A stretch of DNA of 64,000 bases. It comes from Taeniopygia guttata (taxonomy: Eukaryota; Chordata; Aves; Passeriformes; Estrildidae). Shown piece after piece: positions 50,120-63,967 of the stretch (position 1 is its first letter; each line of letters starts with the position of its first letter). The stretch lies in NCBI RefSeq assembly GCF_048771995.1, contig NC_133024.1:40943501-41007500 (forward strand). Reading direction: 5' to 3'. A model generated the notes under the pieces. That model had not been told where the DNA came from. It searched no databases and was given only the letters and a program-made list of their open reading frames with translations. A program made the position numbers and the translations under genes.

Positions 50120-53100
50120 GACAATGCCTGGAGCTCTCTGTCCATAAAAAGACCTGAGCAAGGAAAGTGAGGAAGCACTCTAGGAAACAGGCTGCCATCC
50201 TGCTTTCACATGTCATGGTCATCATTTGAGATTTATGTAATCAACCACTGGCAGTCATTTTATGTAGAGGTCTGCACTGATCCTTAAGTAGCTGCCAGTG
50301 GAACATGAGCACCAAACATAAACTTTACCTCCATTATTTATCTTCTTTATCTGGAGACCAAGATCATTTGTGCAATCAAGCCTTTCCTTATTTTTCCTTT
50401 TTTGATGAATAAAATAAAGTGGCCATACTGATACCCACCTTGGAGTGTGTCTCCTTCGAGCAAACCTGCACCCACAAAGGTTTCACTTAGCAGAAGGAGG
50501 TCTTTGAACTGTGTGATGAATAGGGAAATCTTTAGGTGCTTGCAAAGAAGACCAGGGTGTAATTTATCAGCTTTGTAATGAAATTGATAATTAAATGTTT
50601 TACGGATGTTCTAGGACATGAACCCACATGCCACAGAACAGAGGGCAATTGCCAAACACAAGAAGCCAAAAGGATTGAATACTAATTGTATGTCTAAAAG
50701 ATGAAAAATATTTATTTCATTTAAACTCTTGTAAAAAAAAAAAGGTTAGTCAATATCTCAAACCAGTTCTTTGAAGATGCTGACTAGTGAAGGTGCTGTC
50801 ATTGTGTATTTGTGGAAATGCTAAGCTAAAAGTAAGTAATTGGTTTTCTACATCTCTTTTACTCCTGCATACCAAAGAATATTTTTATTTTGAATACCAG
50901 TTCAAGTAATCAAATACCACAGTTAACACATTAAACTGCCTTGGAACATAATTTCAAAATGTTTATTGACTTAATAAAAAGCTGTATTTTAATAAATATT
51001 TCAAGTATTAAATTCACAATCCATTTGATTTATATGAAAAAAAAAATTACCTTGAACATATGATTCTTGTAGTTAACAGAGAACTACTTGTGATCTCAAG
51101 AATGCAGAGTCAGGACAAAGCACAGATATGAAATTACTAATTAATATGTCACTTTCCAGCAGTGTCTTCCTCCAGCTCATCACTATGTGCCTGCACAGGG
51201 ATTGCTGAATATCTAACTGAGGTAGTCAATGAATTCATGTTACCTCACCCAAGATAAGTTGAACTGTAAGACCTTTGCAACTTTAATTGCTAATGAAATC
51301 CAAGTGATCTGAGTGAAGTGTGTCCGGGAGGGATGGGCTCTGCTGTTGAGCAAAGGAAGAGGCTTCTGGGCAGCTGTCACTGCTGAGGATGGCATATGGG
51401 CCAAGCTTGCATCTGCAGTCATGAACATGGACAGGGATTAGGTTTCAGATATTAAATCAAACTACTTTTTCATGCTCACAATGTTCTCAAGGAATTTGAC
51501 TCACATGACTTAATTAGAAATGATTATCCTGTGGCCTCCAGCTAATTAAAAAACACAAGGCAGTCTCATCAGGATGTTGCTTCACTAGAGTTTTGTAACA
51601 CTTGATCACAGTCTTTTCTCTCCAAGATGCCTTGGGATATTACTTCACATGCTAAAGACATGTTAAACTCTTCCCAGATTTAAGACAAGTTCTTCAGGTC
51701 CATGTGAAGAGAAGGAAGTGCTGTGGGTCATCATGGAGTTTGAGGAATGAAGTAATAGGCAGCTGTGTATTTCAGGATGATAGATTTTTCCCTAGATCAT
51801 GCATTTACAAGACACACAGGGCTTGTCAGTGCATGTCCTCTGCCCTTCCTGTAAACACTTCATCATAAATCCAGTATGATTTCCAAGTCATGCATGAATT
51901 TCTTGCAGTGGAAAGCACTTCATTCAGTGTACCATGTACTTTCTCAGTAGCTAGCTGGGGTAAACTAAGGGAAACTTACACAATGTCTTTCACAGATGTG
52001 TTGGACACCAAATCACATGGCTGTGCTCAATACCAAAAAAAAACCCCCTCAATCAACACACACACACAATTAGGGCACATCATTAGCTCACTCCCAGTCA
52101 CTACCTACTGTCTACAGGTCAAAACTTGTCTTTCTCTTTTTTTTTTTTTTTTTTTCCCAGCGATAGCTATAATATTATTTATTTTCCCTGGGAAATTTTG
52201 GTTAGCCCTACCTGTACCTTAGTAACAGTTTCCTCAGCCCCACATATGGCAACCATCTTTCCCTACAGACATTACATAATACACCTGTAGCAAAACTATA
52301 AAAAATAATCTCATATTGCATTTGATTCTAAAGTCATCTGCTTCTCTTTCAAACCTCCAAAAATTATTTTTACTGGCATGAATATTTTTTATCTAGTAAG
52401 AGTTTCTTTTATCTGTGCAATTTAGCAAATAGATATCTACCTGTAACATTAAAAAATAAGTGATTCAGTTTAATTAATAGTACAAATGTCAAAAGGCCAC
52501 AGGGAATAGGCTGTGGGTTTTTTAAACATATTTTACAAATGCTTTTTTCATTATTTATGTTCTTGAAATGATTACTGATCCTTGGACTTGCACTACAAAA
52601 TATAAAGTTAGAATTGTCCAAAGTGACACAGAATCATCTTTTCAAACACTGTAATTCTCAAAGGACCTACACTGTACAGAATTTGGCTTTGCAGTATCCA
52701 ATTTTATTTTGTCAGAACTAGAATGCTGTGTAAAACAGGTCATTAGTTCATTTGTCTAATATCTGTGTCACATAGTCTCTCCTTATTCTGCTTGAGAGCA
52801 CAAATAATATTTGTGAAGCAATTAAAAAAGAAACAAAATAGACAGAGGTATTATCATTCTATTTACAGTAGACGGAAAAAGAATAAAGGGAAAAATAGTT
52901 TTTGTTGCCCAGGTATTATTAATGTTAGTTGAAGTCACCCGGTGAAAGGAAAGCAGGAACATTTTAAAACTTGATTTCTTTTTAATGTGAAAACCCTAAT
53001 TCTTTTGACCTGCCAACATTCTTTAAGTGTATCTTCCCTTATGTTTCAGGAAACTGTAAAAGTGAGGCAAATATATTTGTTTAAAAGCCAGTTCATCCCA

Positions 53101-53896
53101 ATACATCTGAAACCAACTTCTAATACAACATCTAGAAATTATTTCCATGGTTTATTTCTTCTGAAAAAAGATATTGTGTATAGTTTGTTTCCAAGTACTG
53201 CAAAGAAAGGACTTCTGGTCTCCTTTGAGGATTATTTGAGAGCATACTCACTTGTCATTGTAGGATAAAATTAAGGAAAGTATGATTGACATGAAAGATT
53301 GTTCATTTTATGTAAAGTACGAAAGAATCTGGTCTGAGTTTTCTTTGGTGTTAATAGAGATTTCAGTGATGGAAGAGTGAAAAGATTCTGTTGCAATATG
53401 GGCTCAAACATGGTTCCATTTAAATAAAAATCATAGTTGGGCAGAAAATGGAATAAACTGCTGCCCACTTGAGAAATTCCATAATAAGGAATATGAGTTA
53501 ATATAAATTTGTGTTAAAAATAAACATACAAGGCTCATAAATTGTTAATAGAGAATTTTTCATCATTTCTCAAACATAATATGCTTGGCAACTCCTTGTT
53601 TTTCTTTCTTCCAACAACAAAAATTCCCTTTCTCTTAAAAATATATAGTAGTCAAAACCACCCAAAATTTCCCACATTATGTTTTAGCTCTTCCAAACTT
53701 TTACACCACTTATTACTTCACATATTCAGAAACCATTTCCTCCTCAAAGCTGACAAATAAAGGGAAAGGGCTTATTAAAAAAAACATTAAACCTCATTAA
53801 ATTCAGATGGTGTTGAGTAGCAAGAGCACTGAAAATATTAAACATAGTTTTCCTCCTGAACTTGGAAAATTTTGATTTCTGGTTTTACACATTTTT

Positions 53897-53984
53897 TAAT
53901 ACTATTAAATTAAGGCTAGTACTCTAGTATTAATAGTATTACTACTACTATTAATAGTAGTACCACTACTATTTAATACTATTA
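53897..53984. repeat. Nested AT-rich palindrome cluster
   Basis: A perfect 20-bp palindrome lies at 53943-53962. It sits between inverted 11-bp arms (TAATAGTATTA at 53931-53941 and TAATACTATTA at 53974-53984), with a direct copy of the right arm at 53897-53907. No gene adjoins it. Confidence 0.85.
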
Positions 53985-56900
53985 AGACCCAATCAAATAT
54001 ATATTGCTTGTAACATATATTTTGAATTTAATAGGGAAAAAAATTTCCTTGAAACACATCATATAAAAGAGCAGTAGCATTCAGCTAAGTGCTCAGAAAC
54101 AGAAATATGTAGTTTTTAACTTTACACTGGTGCCATAGCTGATGTACATATCCATCCATGCTCTTTACTTATGAACCTACCTCATATACAGAGCAACACA
54201 GCCATAAAGAGAGGCATATAGATGGGTAATTATGGTAAAATAATAAAGTTCAGACCTCTGATGTTTTTCTCACAGTCTGTCACAGGTGCTGCTTATACAC
54301 CTTGCTTGTCCTGCCTACCCTAAACATTTATTGAAAAAAACTAGTAAGATTTCTGGATGCACAGTTGACCTTGGAGGGGAGATAAATTACAGGAAAAGGG
54401 AAGGATATTCTTTCACTGAACTAGCAGAGCCTGAAGGAGGAAGAAGCTGAAGGGAGGTCTTTGTAGCTGCAGACAAGCTGCTTTAGAGGACTGGAGTATT
54501 TTGCTGCAGTTACATCCTTTGTTAGCACTAATCCCAGCACAATAAGTTTGAGGCTCAGTTTCACTTTTATCTGTGCAAAGACAGGGATCGACTTTGTTGA
54601 TAGTGCAGCTCTCATTACTCTTAAGAGGTATCTGAGAAACATAATTCACTGAAACTGCCTGAAATAACTCCTTTAAGACAGAGTGAAACAGCACTTTGAG
54701 AGTTTCCTCTGTTTGCCAACTGACCACGAAAAGCCTTTTATAACAGTGACATAAGTCCTTCCACGAGAGACATTCCACATATTTATGCAGCTGTACAAGC
54801 AATTCTTTATTTTTCTTTTTAGTAAAACAGATAGTGCCAAAACCAGTTGGCTGTCATGTTAGCCACCAACCTGTTAGCACAGGGAATTGGAAACACAGAC
54901 AAGAGTGCATTCTGCTCACAGACAATTCACAGATCCTTATATATATATGATCAATTATAAATTACAGTGTTTGTACAAGAAGGATAATGAAAAAAGGAAA
55001 AAAAATTGTTTGCTATTACACAAAGAATAATGTGGAAAGTGCAATAGGATTTTCATCGTCCTATAGCATGTTGTTGCCATGGCAGTAAAAGGAGCATATC
55101 TAATTAATTTTTTCTGAGGAGTTTTTAGGGAAAAAATATTTAGTGCAGTCATTGGTACCACACTTTAGTTGTGGAATTAAATAGAATGCACCAATATATC
55201 TCAGTGGCTCTCAGCAGGCATTTCAGACAGGAGCATTTAACCTAAATTGTATTGTTGAAATATCATTTTGTCTCAGTAATCCATATCAATTTTCTTGAAG
55301 TTGATTCTTTTGTAAGAGCATTAAAATGATGCATGACTCAGGTGTTTGCAACTTATTTAGCACAGTGAGTCAATTAGAAGTATCTGCTTGAGGCTCTGTT
55401 CTGGAGTGAAAACTATTGTGAGGAAATTGTATTTTGCTGAAGCAGTCACGTCCCCACTTCCACACCCTGCAGAACTGATCTGGTGGGGACTGAGCAGATG
55501 CCCAGGAGACACAAGTCTGGGGGACTGAGGAAACACCAGTGGGACAGGGGAATATTCTGAAAACCAAACATGCTTTTAAGGAAGGCACTGATCCTTTCCA
55601 AGAAGTAGCTAAGGCAAATAGTTCAGGCAATCTCCTTGAGAGAAAATATTCACCGTGTGTCTCCTTGAGTCTGGGGCACATGTACATTCATAAGGAGTGT
55701 CATTGGTATCAGTTCAGGAGAGGCAGCACCCCATGTGTGTCATGTAGGCAAATGCTCTGCGCTCACTGGAAGCCTCCTGGGGACACCTACCCAGGTCAAC
55801 AAAGAGTGTCACCCACTGGTTCCAGAAAGTACCGTGTGCCTTGTGCCCTGCTGTGGCTGAGCTGTTGTGCCCTCCCTGCTCCAGAATGACCCCTTTTACA
55901 GGAGCTGTCAGCCATGGTGCCTGGCTGTGCCCAAAGGCTCTGCCTGCAGCGTGGCACTTGGCACTGGGGGCGGGCTGAGCCCTGAGCCCCACAGTCAGTC
56001 TCCTGCCCCTGTCCCTGCCAGCTGAGTAATCCCCGTGTCTCTGTGGACCATCACTGGTAATATTTGCCCCACAAGCCATGGCAGCTGCCAAAGCTGGTAA
56101 CTAACTGAAGTCAGGAAAAGGCTCCTTCCTTCCTTTTCCCAGAGCTGTGCCAGAGCCCGGGTTCTTCAGTCCCCGTCCCAGGAGCAGAGCCTACCCATGG
56201 AGCAGCTGCCACCCCATACAGAGTCTCACTGCACTTGGCAGAGAAGCCACTGCCCTCATCTTCCCTCAGGCACTACCAGAGAAGGGGAAGTGGAACAAGC
56301 TCAGCTGGAGTCTACTGAGATCTCACTTTAGAATGCTTAACTGGTGGATTAATCTGGGTTTGTCACTTGCACAATGTTGATCAGCCTGAGTTGTTTATTT
56401 TCTTTGTAATAACAAAAGCTCTGTGAGAAAAGACAAGACTGAAAAAGGTGGAATTGAGCAATCCCTCAACAGAGATTTGCCTTGCCTTCACTTCCCTCCT
56501 ATCAATAACAGCTCAAATTTGGCTTATTTTTGTCTTTTCCCACACTTCTACACTATTTGTTCAAAAGCATTATTGACCACAGAGGCTTCCTGAATCCTTC
56601 TACATCATCTTTTTTTATGTCTTCAGGCATAGTTTGAAAATATTTGTACAATGAAGATTCACTTATTCAGAACAATTGTTTGCAAGCAAATATATAACTT
56701 CTCTTCCTTTTTGCTATTTCATGTTATTTATTTTATATATTCTGCCCAATCCTTATTAATTTATTTTTTCTCTTGCATAATAGTCCTGAATTTTAACTCT
56801 GAATTTTTTAAACTCAAATCATCTTTAATTTTTGACTGTAAACAGAGACAGATACTAAAATGTTGAAGGCTTCCAAATACAGTAGATAGTATCTCAGAAC

Positions 56901-57724
56901 AAGAATCCAAGGCCAAAGTTAACAATAACATGACAGAACAAAAGTTTGAGTGGAGCATAATCACTGGCGTGTGCAAATTGTGGGCTGATGTGAGAAACAA
57001 GAAAGGGATGATCAGTTAGCCTTAAACATTATGATGTGACGGAATAAAAACAAACAAGTCTTTAAAAAAAATAAATTTATGTGCATCAAAATTTTGTGCA
57101 GTCGAGTACCTGACTGAGATCTCTGTGTAGATTCTGACCATAGTGGAATTCTTTTAGAGAAATAAAATCTATGAAAATAATTTTCAGGAATGAAATTAAT
57201 TTCCGTTAGTGTTGGATCTCTCCTTTTGAAAGATTAGTCTACTGAGGAAGTGATTCATTTCACCCTAAAAGAGCTTTATACAAAGATTCTGTTGGTTTGC
57301 TTAACAAAAGCATAAGACCAAAGGGGTGATATCACAGGTTTACATTTATGTTTCACTGGAAGTGTTCACCATATCTGCCTAACAAAAATCAGCTACAAGG
57401 TCCAAATGGACCTTGGCATTACAGCCAACATGGAGATTAACAGTAATCAGTGCCCCCATTATGAAGTATTTGTGTTTTGGGTTTGATTTCTCTAAGTGAC
57501 TACAAAGTGTGAAATGTCATTGACTGACTAAGTCATTGCATCTTGAATTTCATTGGGCAAAATCAATTAATTGATCAGAAGTTAGCTGGAGTAAAATGTC
57601 CAGGTACTTAGATGAGAGGGGATCTGAATTTTCTGAGGATCCAAAGGTGAAAAGAAACTGGATGTCCCAACAACAAAAACTTTGAAAAGTACTTCAACAT
57701 ATTAGAATGGTAGTAATTTTATTT

Positions 57725-57763
57725 AAAAAAAAAAAGAAAAAAAAAAAAAAAAAGCAAAAAAAC
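57725..57763. repeat. Poly(A)-rich tract
   Basis: A-rich simple sequence with a few G and C interruptions. No associated retroposed element recognised. Confidence 0.8.
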
Positions 57764-58589
57764 GCTGGGGTGCTATATGTAAAATCAGAAGCCTGGCTAA
57801 ATCTTTCATAAATGTAGCATAGATTTGTCTAGGCTAAGAGCACAGTCATCCAGTTTCCTAACTGCAGTCAATGAAGAAAAAGAGATGTCTTCAGACAGAA
57901 GCTGAGATATAAGTGCTGTGAATCACTTTCTGTCCACATTTCTTCACTGACTAAATGGGAAGTAGAGGACAATTATACATCTGGCTTAGGATTTAATTTA
58001 GAGGCCGTTAGTCTGTAAAAGTTAGACTATGTGGTAAAAAGCTGGTGTCCATGCAAAGAGATTTGGACCCCAAAAACACCCCAACAACCATCAGAGGAGC
58101 ACATCTGGCCTCCCAAAGCCTGGAATTTGCTTACTGGGAATATGTGACCAGCTCAGATGTAAGAAAGATCCTTCTTCTTAACACCATAGTCAATAGGTCA
58201 CGATGGCTTCAGCCCTTTACCTCTGCTATGTCTCAGTCCTCAATCTGGTCAAAAGGAGATACCTGAAGAAGTGAGCCATTGTTGAACAGTGGAGGTGATT
58301 AAGCAATTTGTGCAACCTCAGGGATGCCCCAGGATTAGGCAGAAAGAAAACAAGATTGCAAAATAACCGGAGTTCCTCAGGTAATGTAAGTCAAGTTTAG
58401 CTTATGAATGTGAATGAAGTGTGTTGTCCTTATTTAGAGCATTAATCTCCTTCAGTAACAGCCACATCTTTCTACTTTCTTTATGCATTTAGTCAAGATT
58501 TTTTTTTTTTTGCTTGGTTTCTGGCTTTGTTTGTCTCTGTGATAAAGGTGAAAATTGTTTCATTTACATAACTTATCGTGACAATATGA

Positions 58590-58742
58590 CTAGCCATGGG
58601 ACATGAGGGAATGGAATGAAGCTGCATCAGGGCAAATTCAGACTGGACATGAGGAAAAGAATTTTCACTGAAACAGTTGTCAGTCGCTGGAACAGGTTGC
58701 CTGGGGAAGTGGTCATAGCATGAAGGCTGCCAGAGTTCTGGA
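58590..58742 (+). mobile_element. CR1 LINE fragment (divergent subfamily)
   Basis: Contains 'gaatgaagctgcatcagggc', 'ggaacaggttgcctggggaa' and 'gtggtcatagcatgaaggct', the pattern of one CR1 3' region subfamily. The true 3' tail is missing. Old and diverged. Confidence 0.7.
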
Positions 58743-61700
58743 AACTAATTGTAAAGCCACTGGGTTTTACCTTCGGATCAATAAATTATTACTAAAACCA
58801 AACTCATTCTTTAACCAAAATAATTTATATATTTCCAAAGAAGAATTTATTTGTCTTTCACAATCAATCAGTTCTACTTGAGAGATACTTCACCTTAAAC
58901 TCAAATTGAAATAATGTGTGTGATGTCTCACTTATCTGACTTTAAGTCAACCCTTGTCCAATGAATGCAAATAATTTACTTTAACTCAGAAGTGATTACA
59001 TGGACAGAAGAAGTATTCACTATTAATAAAGAAGTAATAACTTCAGTATGTTACTTCTGTTATTTTTTTCTCATAGCTAAGTATGAAAAAAGGAGTTTTA
59101 CAATTTATCCTACAGTTCAGTTAGTTTCCTTCTTTCTGTTACATACGTAGCTGATTTTCTTCATTTTTCCTGGAATACTATGGAAACATTTCACCAGGTC
59201 TGCTAAAAAAGTCCTTATGCAAGTGGATGTTTTTTTATGGGTTTTTACTTTCTCTTACTTCCCTGAAGGTTGTCCTGTACCCTCCTTCACTGATTAACTG
59301 GTTTGCAATAATTTTTTCAAAGTGAGTCCCTTATGTTCCATCATCTGCCATCATGTGTCATCACCTGTTCACTGCCAGGTGGTTTGGGGACAACTGTGTA
59401 AGTGAGAAGCATTTGATGAAGCCTCAGGACTCTTGTATTACATCTCCTTACATGCAGGTGTTTTCTGCTGGATCATACTTAAATTCCTTTTGAAGCCTTT
59501 GAAACTAAACAAAGTGAAAAATTTTAAGGCATTGTGGGGTGGGCAAAGTGGGAGGAATGTAGTGCCTGATTTGTGTCATTTATGTGAAGCTGAGCCCAGG
59601 GGATCCAATCATGATGGAAATCCTGCTTGCTTCCATGACATCCAAATACAGACACTGCTACAGAAATCACATATCAGGGAAGCACTAAAGCTGCTCTTTC
59701 AACACTAACCCAAACTATATTCATCTCTATTCAAGTCCTAGCAGGCATTATTTCCTGCTGCATGACATAACACAGACTGGTGTGTTTGTTCTTTTGCTGG
59801 GTGCAGAAAGGCCCTCCAGGTCTTTGCTATTTACTCCATGCCAGCTGAAGCAAGAATGTCTGACACAGCAAATGAGAAAGGGTTTGTGTTACCTGAGAGC
59901 TGAAACAAAATTAAATCCGTGCAATCTGCTTGATGGAAATATCTAATGATTCAAAGTGAGGAAGCAGACTAGTCAGTGGGATCATGCTAGACAAGTACTG
60001 CACCCACACAATAAACCTGGGATATTCCCAAGACGATAACCCAAAAGTTGCTTGTGATGATCTCCAGTATGAAAAATAATGAAAATACTGCCAAGCATAT
60101 GGAGCAGACCCACTTTCTCAGACCTGCAAAGAAAAATTGTTTGAATTTGAATGTGTTTTAGCTATTTAAGTGACTTTAAAATGTAGTCTTAGATACCCCA
60201 GAAGTGTAACAATTTTTTTTTTTTTTTGCGTGTGTGTGTGTGTGTTATAAGCTGTGGGAATGTCCACGATTCTACCTGTGAAGGCACATCTCTGGCATGA
60301 TCACTACCACCAACTGGTGTGTTTGCTCTTTGCTCTCTTTTCATTGTAACAGGAAGGAGTGAAGACAATGCAACATCCAACATTTCTTAGTTAATCTCAC
60401 ACATGGGGTTACACTGCTTTCCTTGGTATAACTTGTGTTGAGCAGCAACAGAAATCTTTTGCAGAAAGATACATTATTTAGAACTGAACACCAAGTCCTA
60501 GGAAATCTCTCCTTTTGAGAGCGCAGGATCTGGTAAACCAGCTAGCTCATGGAAAATATTTACTGTTTATACAAAAATAACTCATCCTTCATTCTCTGAA
60601 ACTTCAAACAGGAAGATTTCAGCCTGACTCTGAAAACAGTTCTGAGAGAATAAACAGGCAGGCTTGGAAAACTTTTATTTCTCCACATCTGCCTAGCAGT
60701 CTGCTGCTTTCTTAGCAAAATGTCCAATACAGACTATAATCTAAAAACTTAGTAATGAAGCATTGTAAGAATGATTTGAAGATAAAATGTCATGTCATTC
60801 AATGAAACTTTTAAGAAAGCCACGGCACTTAAGCATCTTCCCTACATCTGGGCAAAGTGGACTGGGAGCAGTTCCTGGCTCTCAGTTTCAGTTTCCTCTA
60901 GTAATCAAATGAAGCACAAACTGTAATATTGCCATAGGAAGGAAACTGAGCAGCAAAGGACCCAGTCTGCGTTTCCCATATGAGTGGGATCCATTATAGC
61001 ATTGAGCTGTCCCACAGTCCAGGGCAGTCTGACACAGTCCCCCGTCCTCTCTCCCTGCCATCTCTCGCCTTCCCTTCCCTTCCCTGCTCCCTGCAGGCCC
61101 TCTTCTTGGTGGTCCTTGTCTCTGTTTTTGCCTTCTCCAACCAAAGGCATGTCCCCCACATCTGGGGAAAAGAAATACACCATGGATTGGCTCTGACTCC
61201 TGCAGGCTGGAGCTCTGCTTATGTGCTACTGCGATTATACCTGCCAGCTCACAGTGCATTACATCTCCCTGGAGCGCAAACTCTTTGGAGGAGGAATTGA
61301 CTCACCCCAAACTGGAGTTATGAAGACTGCTGTTCCCTGGTCCATGAGAAAGAGCATGTCTGTGCCAAAACAAAAAGCAGTTTACCTCAAGATGTGTGAC
61401 CCCTAAACTCTACCTCTGCTTCAGCCTTAACATTTCAGAAGTGAGTCCCTTTTGATCATTCTCACAGCAAGTCACTAATGATACAGTAATCACCCTATCA
61501 TATAGCCTTGCAACTTCTGTCTTGGCTGTGCAGACATACAGTGTCTTGTTTAGTCATCTAACGCAGGGGAAGTGAAGCTAATTTTGTCATTGGGATATTT
61601 TAAGAAATAAATATTTTACATGCACACTATTTTCAGTAACAAATTGCAATGCTAGAAATAATAGTGAGACTTGTTTTGATTATATCATCTCATCAAAATT

Positions 61701-63935
61701 TAGTCTACCCACTCTGAGCCTAAACACATCTGTCCCACCTGCGCAGCTGTGGTTGCTCTAAGGTTGGGGGTGGGGGGGTGGGGTTGGAATTACAGCCGCA
61801 TAATCTTGTAGCCAAATCTGTGATGATGGGTGATTTAATCCACCCATGCGTTTCAGTATTGGATCAAAGCTGTGGGTCTCACATATTTGTAAAGGTTGAC
61901 TTGACATTTCTTGCTCCTTTGAGTTTTGCTTTCATGTATCCTCCCTTGTAAGGATAACAGCACTGGTGGAGTTTACTGGTAGCAGTAACCTTCCCGCTTT
62001 TCCTGTTGCCACAGTTTGTTCCTATCTTGTACCCTAAGGGTTGCATTCCATACATTCATTAAATCTCTACCCTGTTATAAAGTAGGTTATTTTCCCGGAT
62101 CCTCTGCTTCCCAGAAGTGTATTTTCAGGCTGCATTTCTTGCCTTTTGGCTGTTTATAAACTCATTTTTATAAAACCTGGCATCATAATATTGGCACAGT
62201 AATCTGAGCAGTTAGTACACTTAGTAAGATGCATCAGAGGAAGGAAAATAATTCCTAGTTTCACACAGCCCTCTGACTTTGTCTAACACTAGTATTTATA
62301 ACTTTATTCCTGAGCGCTTTTGCTATAACAGGATGGCTGCGCTTCTCTGTGATGCAGTTCTGGCAGCTGGTGTTGACGCATGTTAAACTTGTAAATCTCT
62401 GACTTTCAGTAAACACAGAAAAGATGGTAGATTGTAGATAGCTAATCACTGAAGCAATACTGATGATGTCCTTGACTCCTGCTTATTTTCCTGTAATTCT
62501 GGGGGAATTTCTTAAATTTGTGTTCCCGTGGCTTGTCTTAGATGAAATTATGTGAAATATCTTTATTAGATGAAATCTCTGTTAATTGAGAATAAAGTAA
62601 ACCTTTTATAACAACTAAAACCAATCTAAAACTTCCAATACATGTCTACAAAAAAGTAAGGTTATAAAGTGTAGAGGAAGAGATTAATGATAATTCTAGA
62701 AACATAATGACCTGATTTGGTCTGACCTGAATTTTGTGTCTAGCTCTGGTCACACAGTCTTACAAAGCAGATAGCAGGAAAAATGTCTGCCAAAACTGTC
62801 AGGAGAAATAAAAAATATTGCTCACATCAAAGGGCAAGAAATTATAACATCAGTTTTAAACTTAAAACAGATAAGAAATCTTCTAAAGATACATAAGCAA
62901 GCAACTTACAGAAAGTAGGTCCTCCTATTTACTGTTTCTTGATATAAGAATATGTTCAGTGAACAAGGACAATAATTTAAAAATAGATCATAAGGGATTA
63001 GCCTTTCATAAGGAGCACAAAAAAATCTGTTGAGTTTACTGTACTATTTTAAATTTGAGATTCAGTTGAGAACGTGGATATAAAGAATGCCTGTATCTAT
63101 GCAAAAAAGAACTAAAGAAGAACAATGAAAAATTCAGCAGCGCTTGAAATGTTACAGGACAGGATCTTGTTTACTCCTTGTTTCCATTATGGAAAAAAAA
63201 GAATAGGACCATCTAAGATGGCCTGATTTGGACAGATGGGTATAGCTGACATTCTGTGACTCTAATGATTAGATTAAAGGAGAAATGTCACAGTTTAAAC
63301 ACATGCCAACATAATGCAAGTCATCCTTGGGGTGCTATGAAAATTTTAATACAGAGAGCTATGAATAGAACAAGACAAATCATAACAATTAAAATTTCCG
63401 GTGTTTACTTAAGGCTGCATGCACAGCACTAGATTGTTTAAGCTTGAAATTTCAACAAGCATTTTCCTTCTGGAGTTGATGCTTGTGCAGCCTCATAGAG
63501 GGAGAAGGAGCCCACATCCGATATTTATTTTGTGCACAAAGTGACTCAGTTTCAGTGAGTGTAACTCATACTCTAAGTCAGATGAACATAGCACAGAAAA
63601 TTCCCGAATGCAAAGTTCTGAGCTGCGTGTTTCCTCCTTGGCACTTAGCAGAAAACTGCCAAAGGGCTTTTGCTGCCCTTTTTCTGAAATGCTTAATGGT
63701 ACCAGATCCAGGGGCTGTTTCAAAAAATGTGTTTATAGTATCTTCTCTAAAACTACTATTAACTTTGAGACTGCTTATATGAGAGCAATGATTTCCCAAA
63801 GCAGTTTGCAAAGCAGCTGTTATCTCAGCAATTATTCCCTGAACCAAAACCAAGTGAAGTCTATGTAATGATTTTTGTTTTGTTTGAATCTTGGTTCAGA
63901 TCCTAAGAGACATTTATTGATTACTTATTTTTTAA

Positions 63936-63967
63936 TATTAGTATCTGAAGTGTTCCAGATACTAATA
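63936..63967. repeat. Perfect 12-bp stem, 8-nt loop hairpin
   Basis: Arms TATTAGTATCTG (63936-63947) and CAGATACTAATA (63956-63967) are exact reverse complements separated by AAGTGTTC. Function unknown. Confidence 0.85.

Noticed and set aside
60888-61300. Overlapping frames of about 90-120 codons on both strands
   Set aside because: GC-rich C/T sequence keeps both strands open. No domain, splice pattern or start context is convincing.
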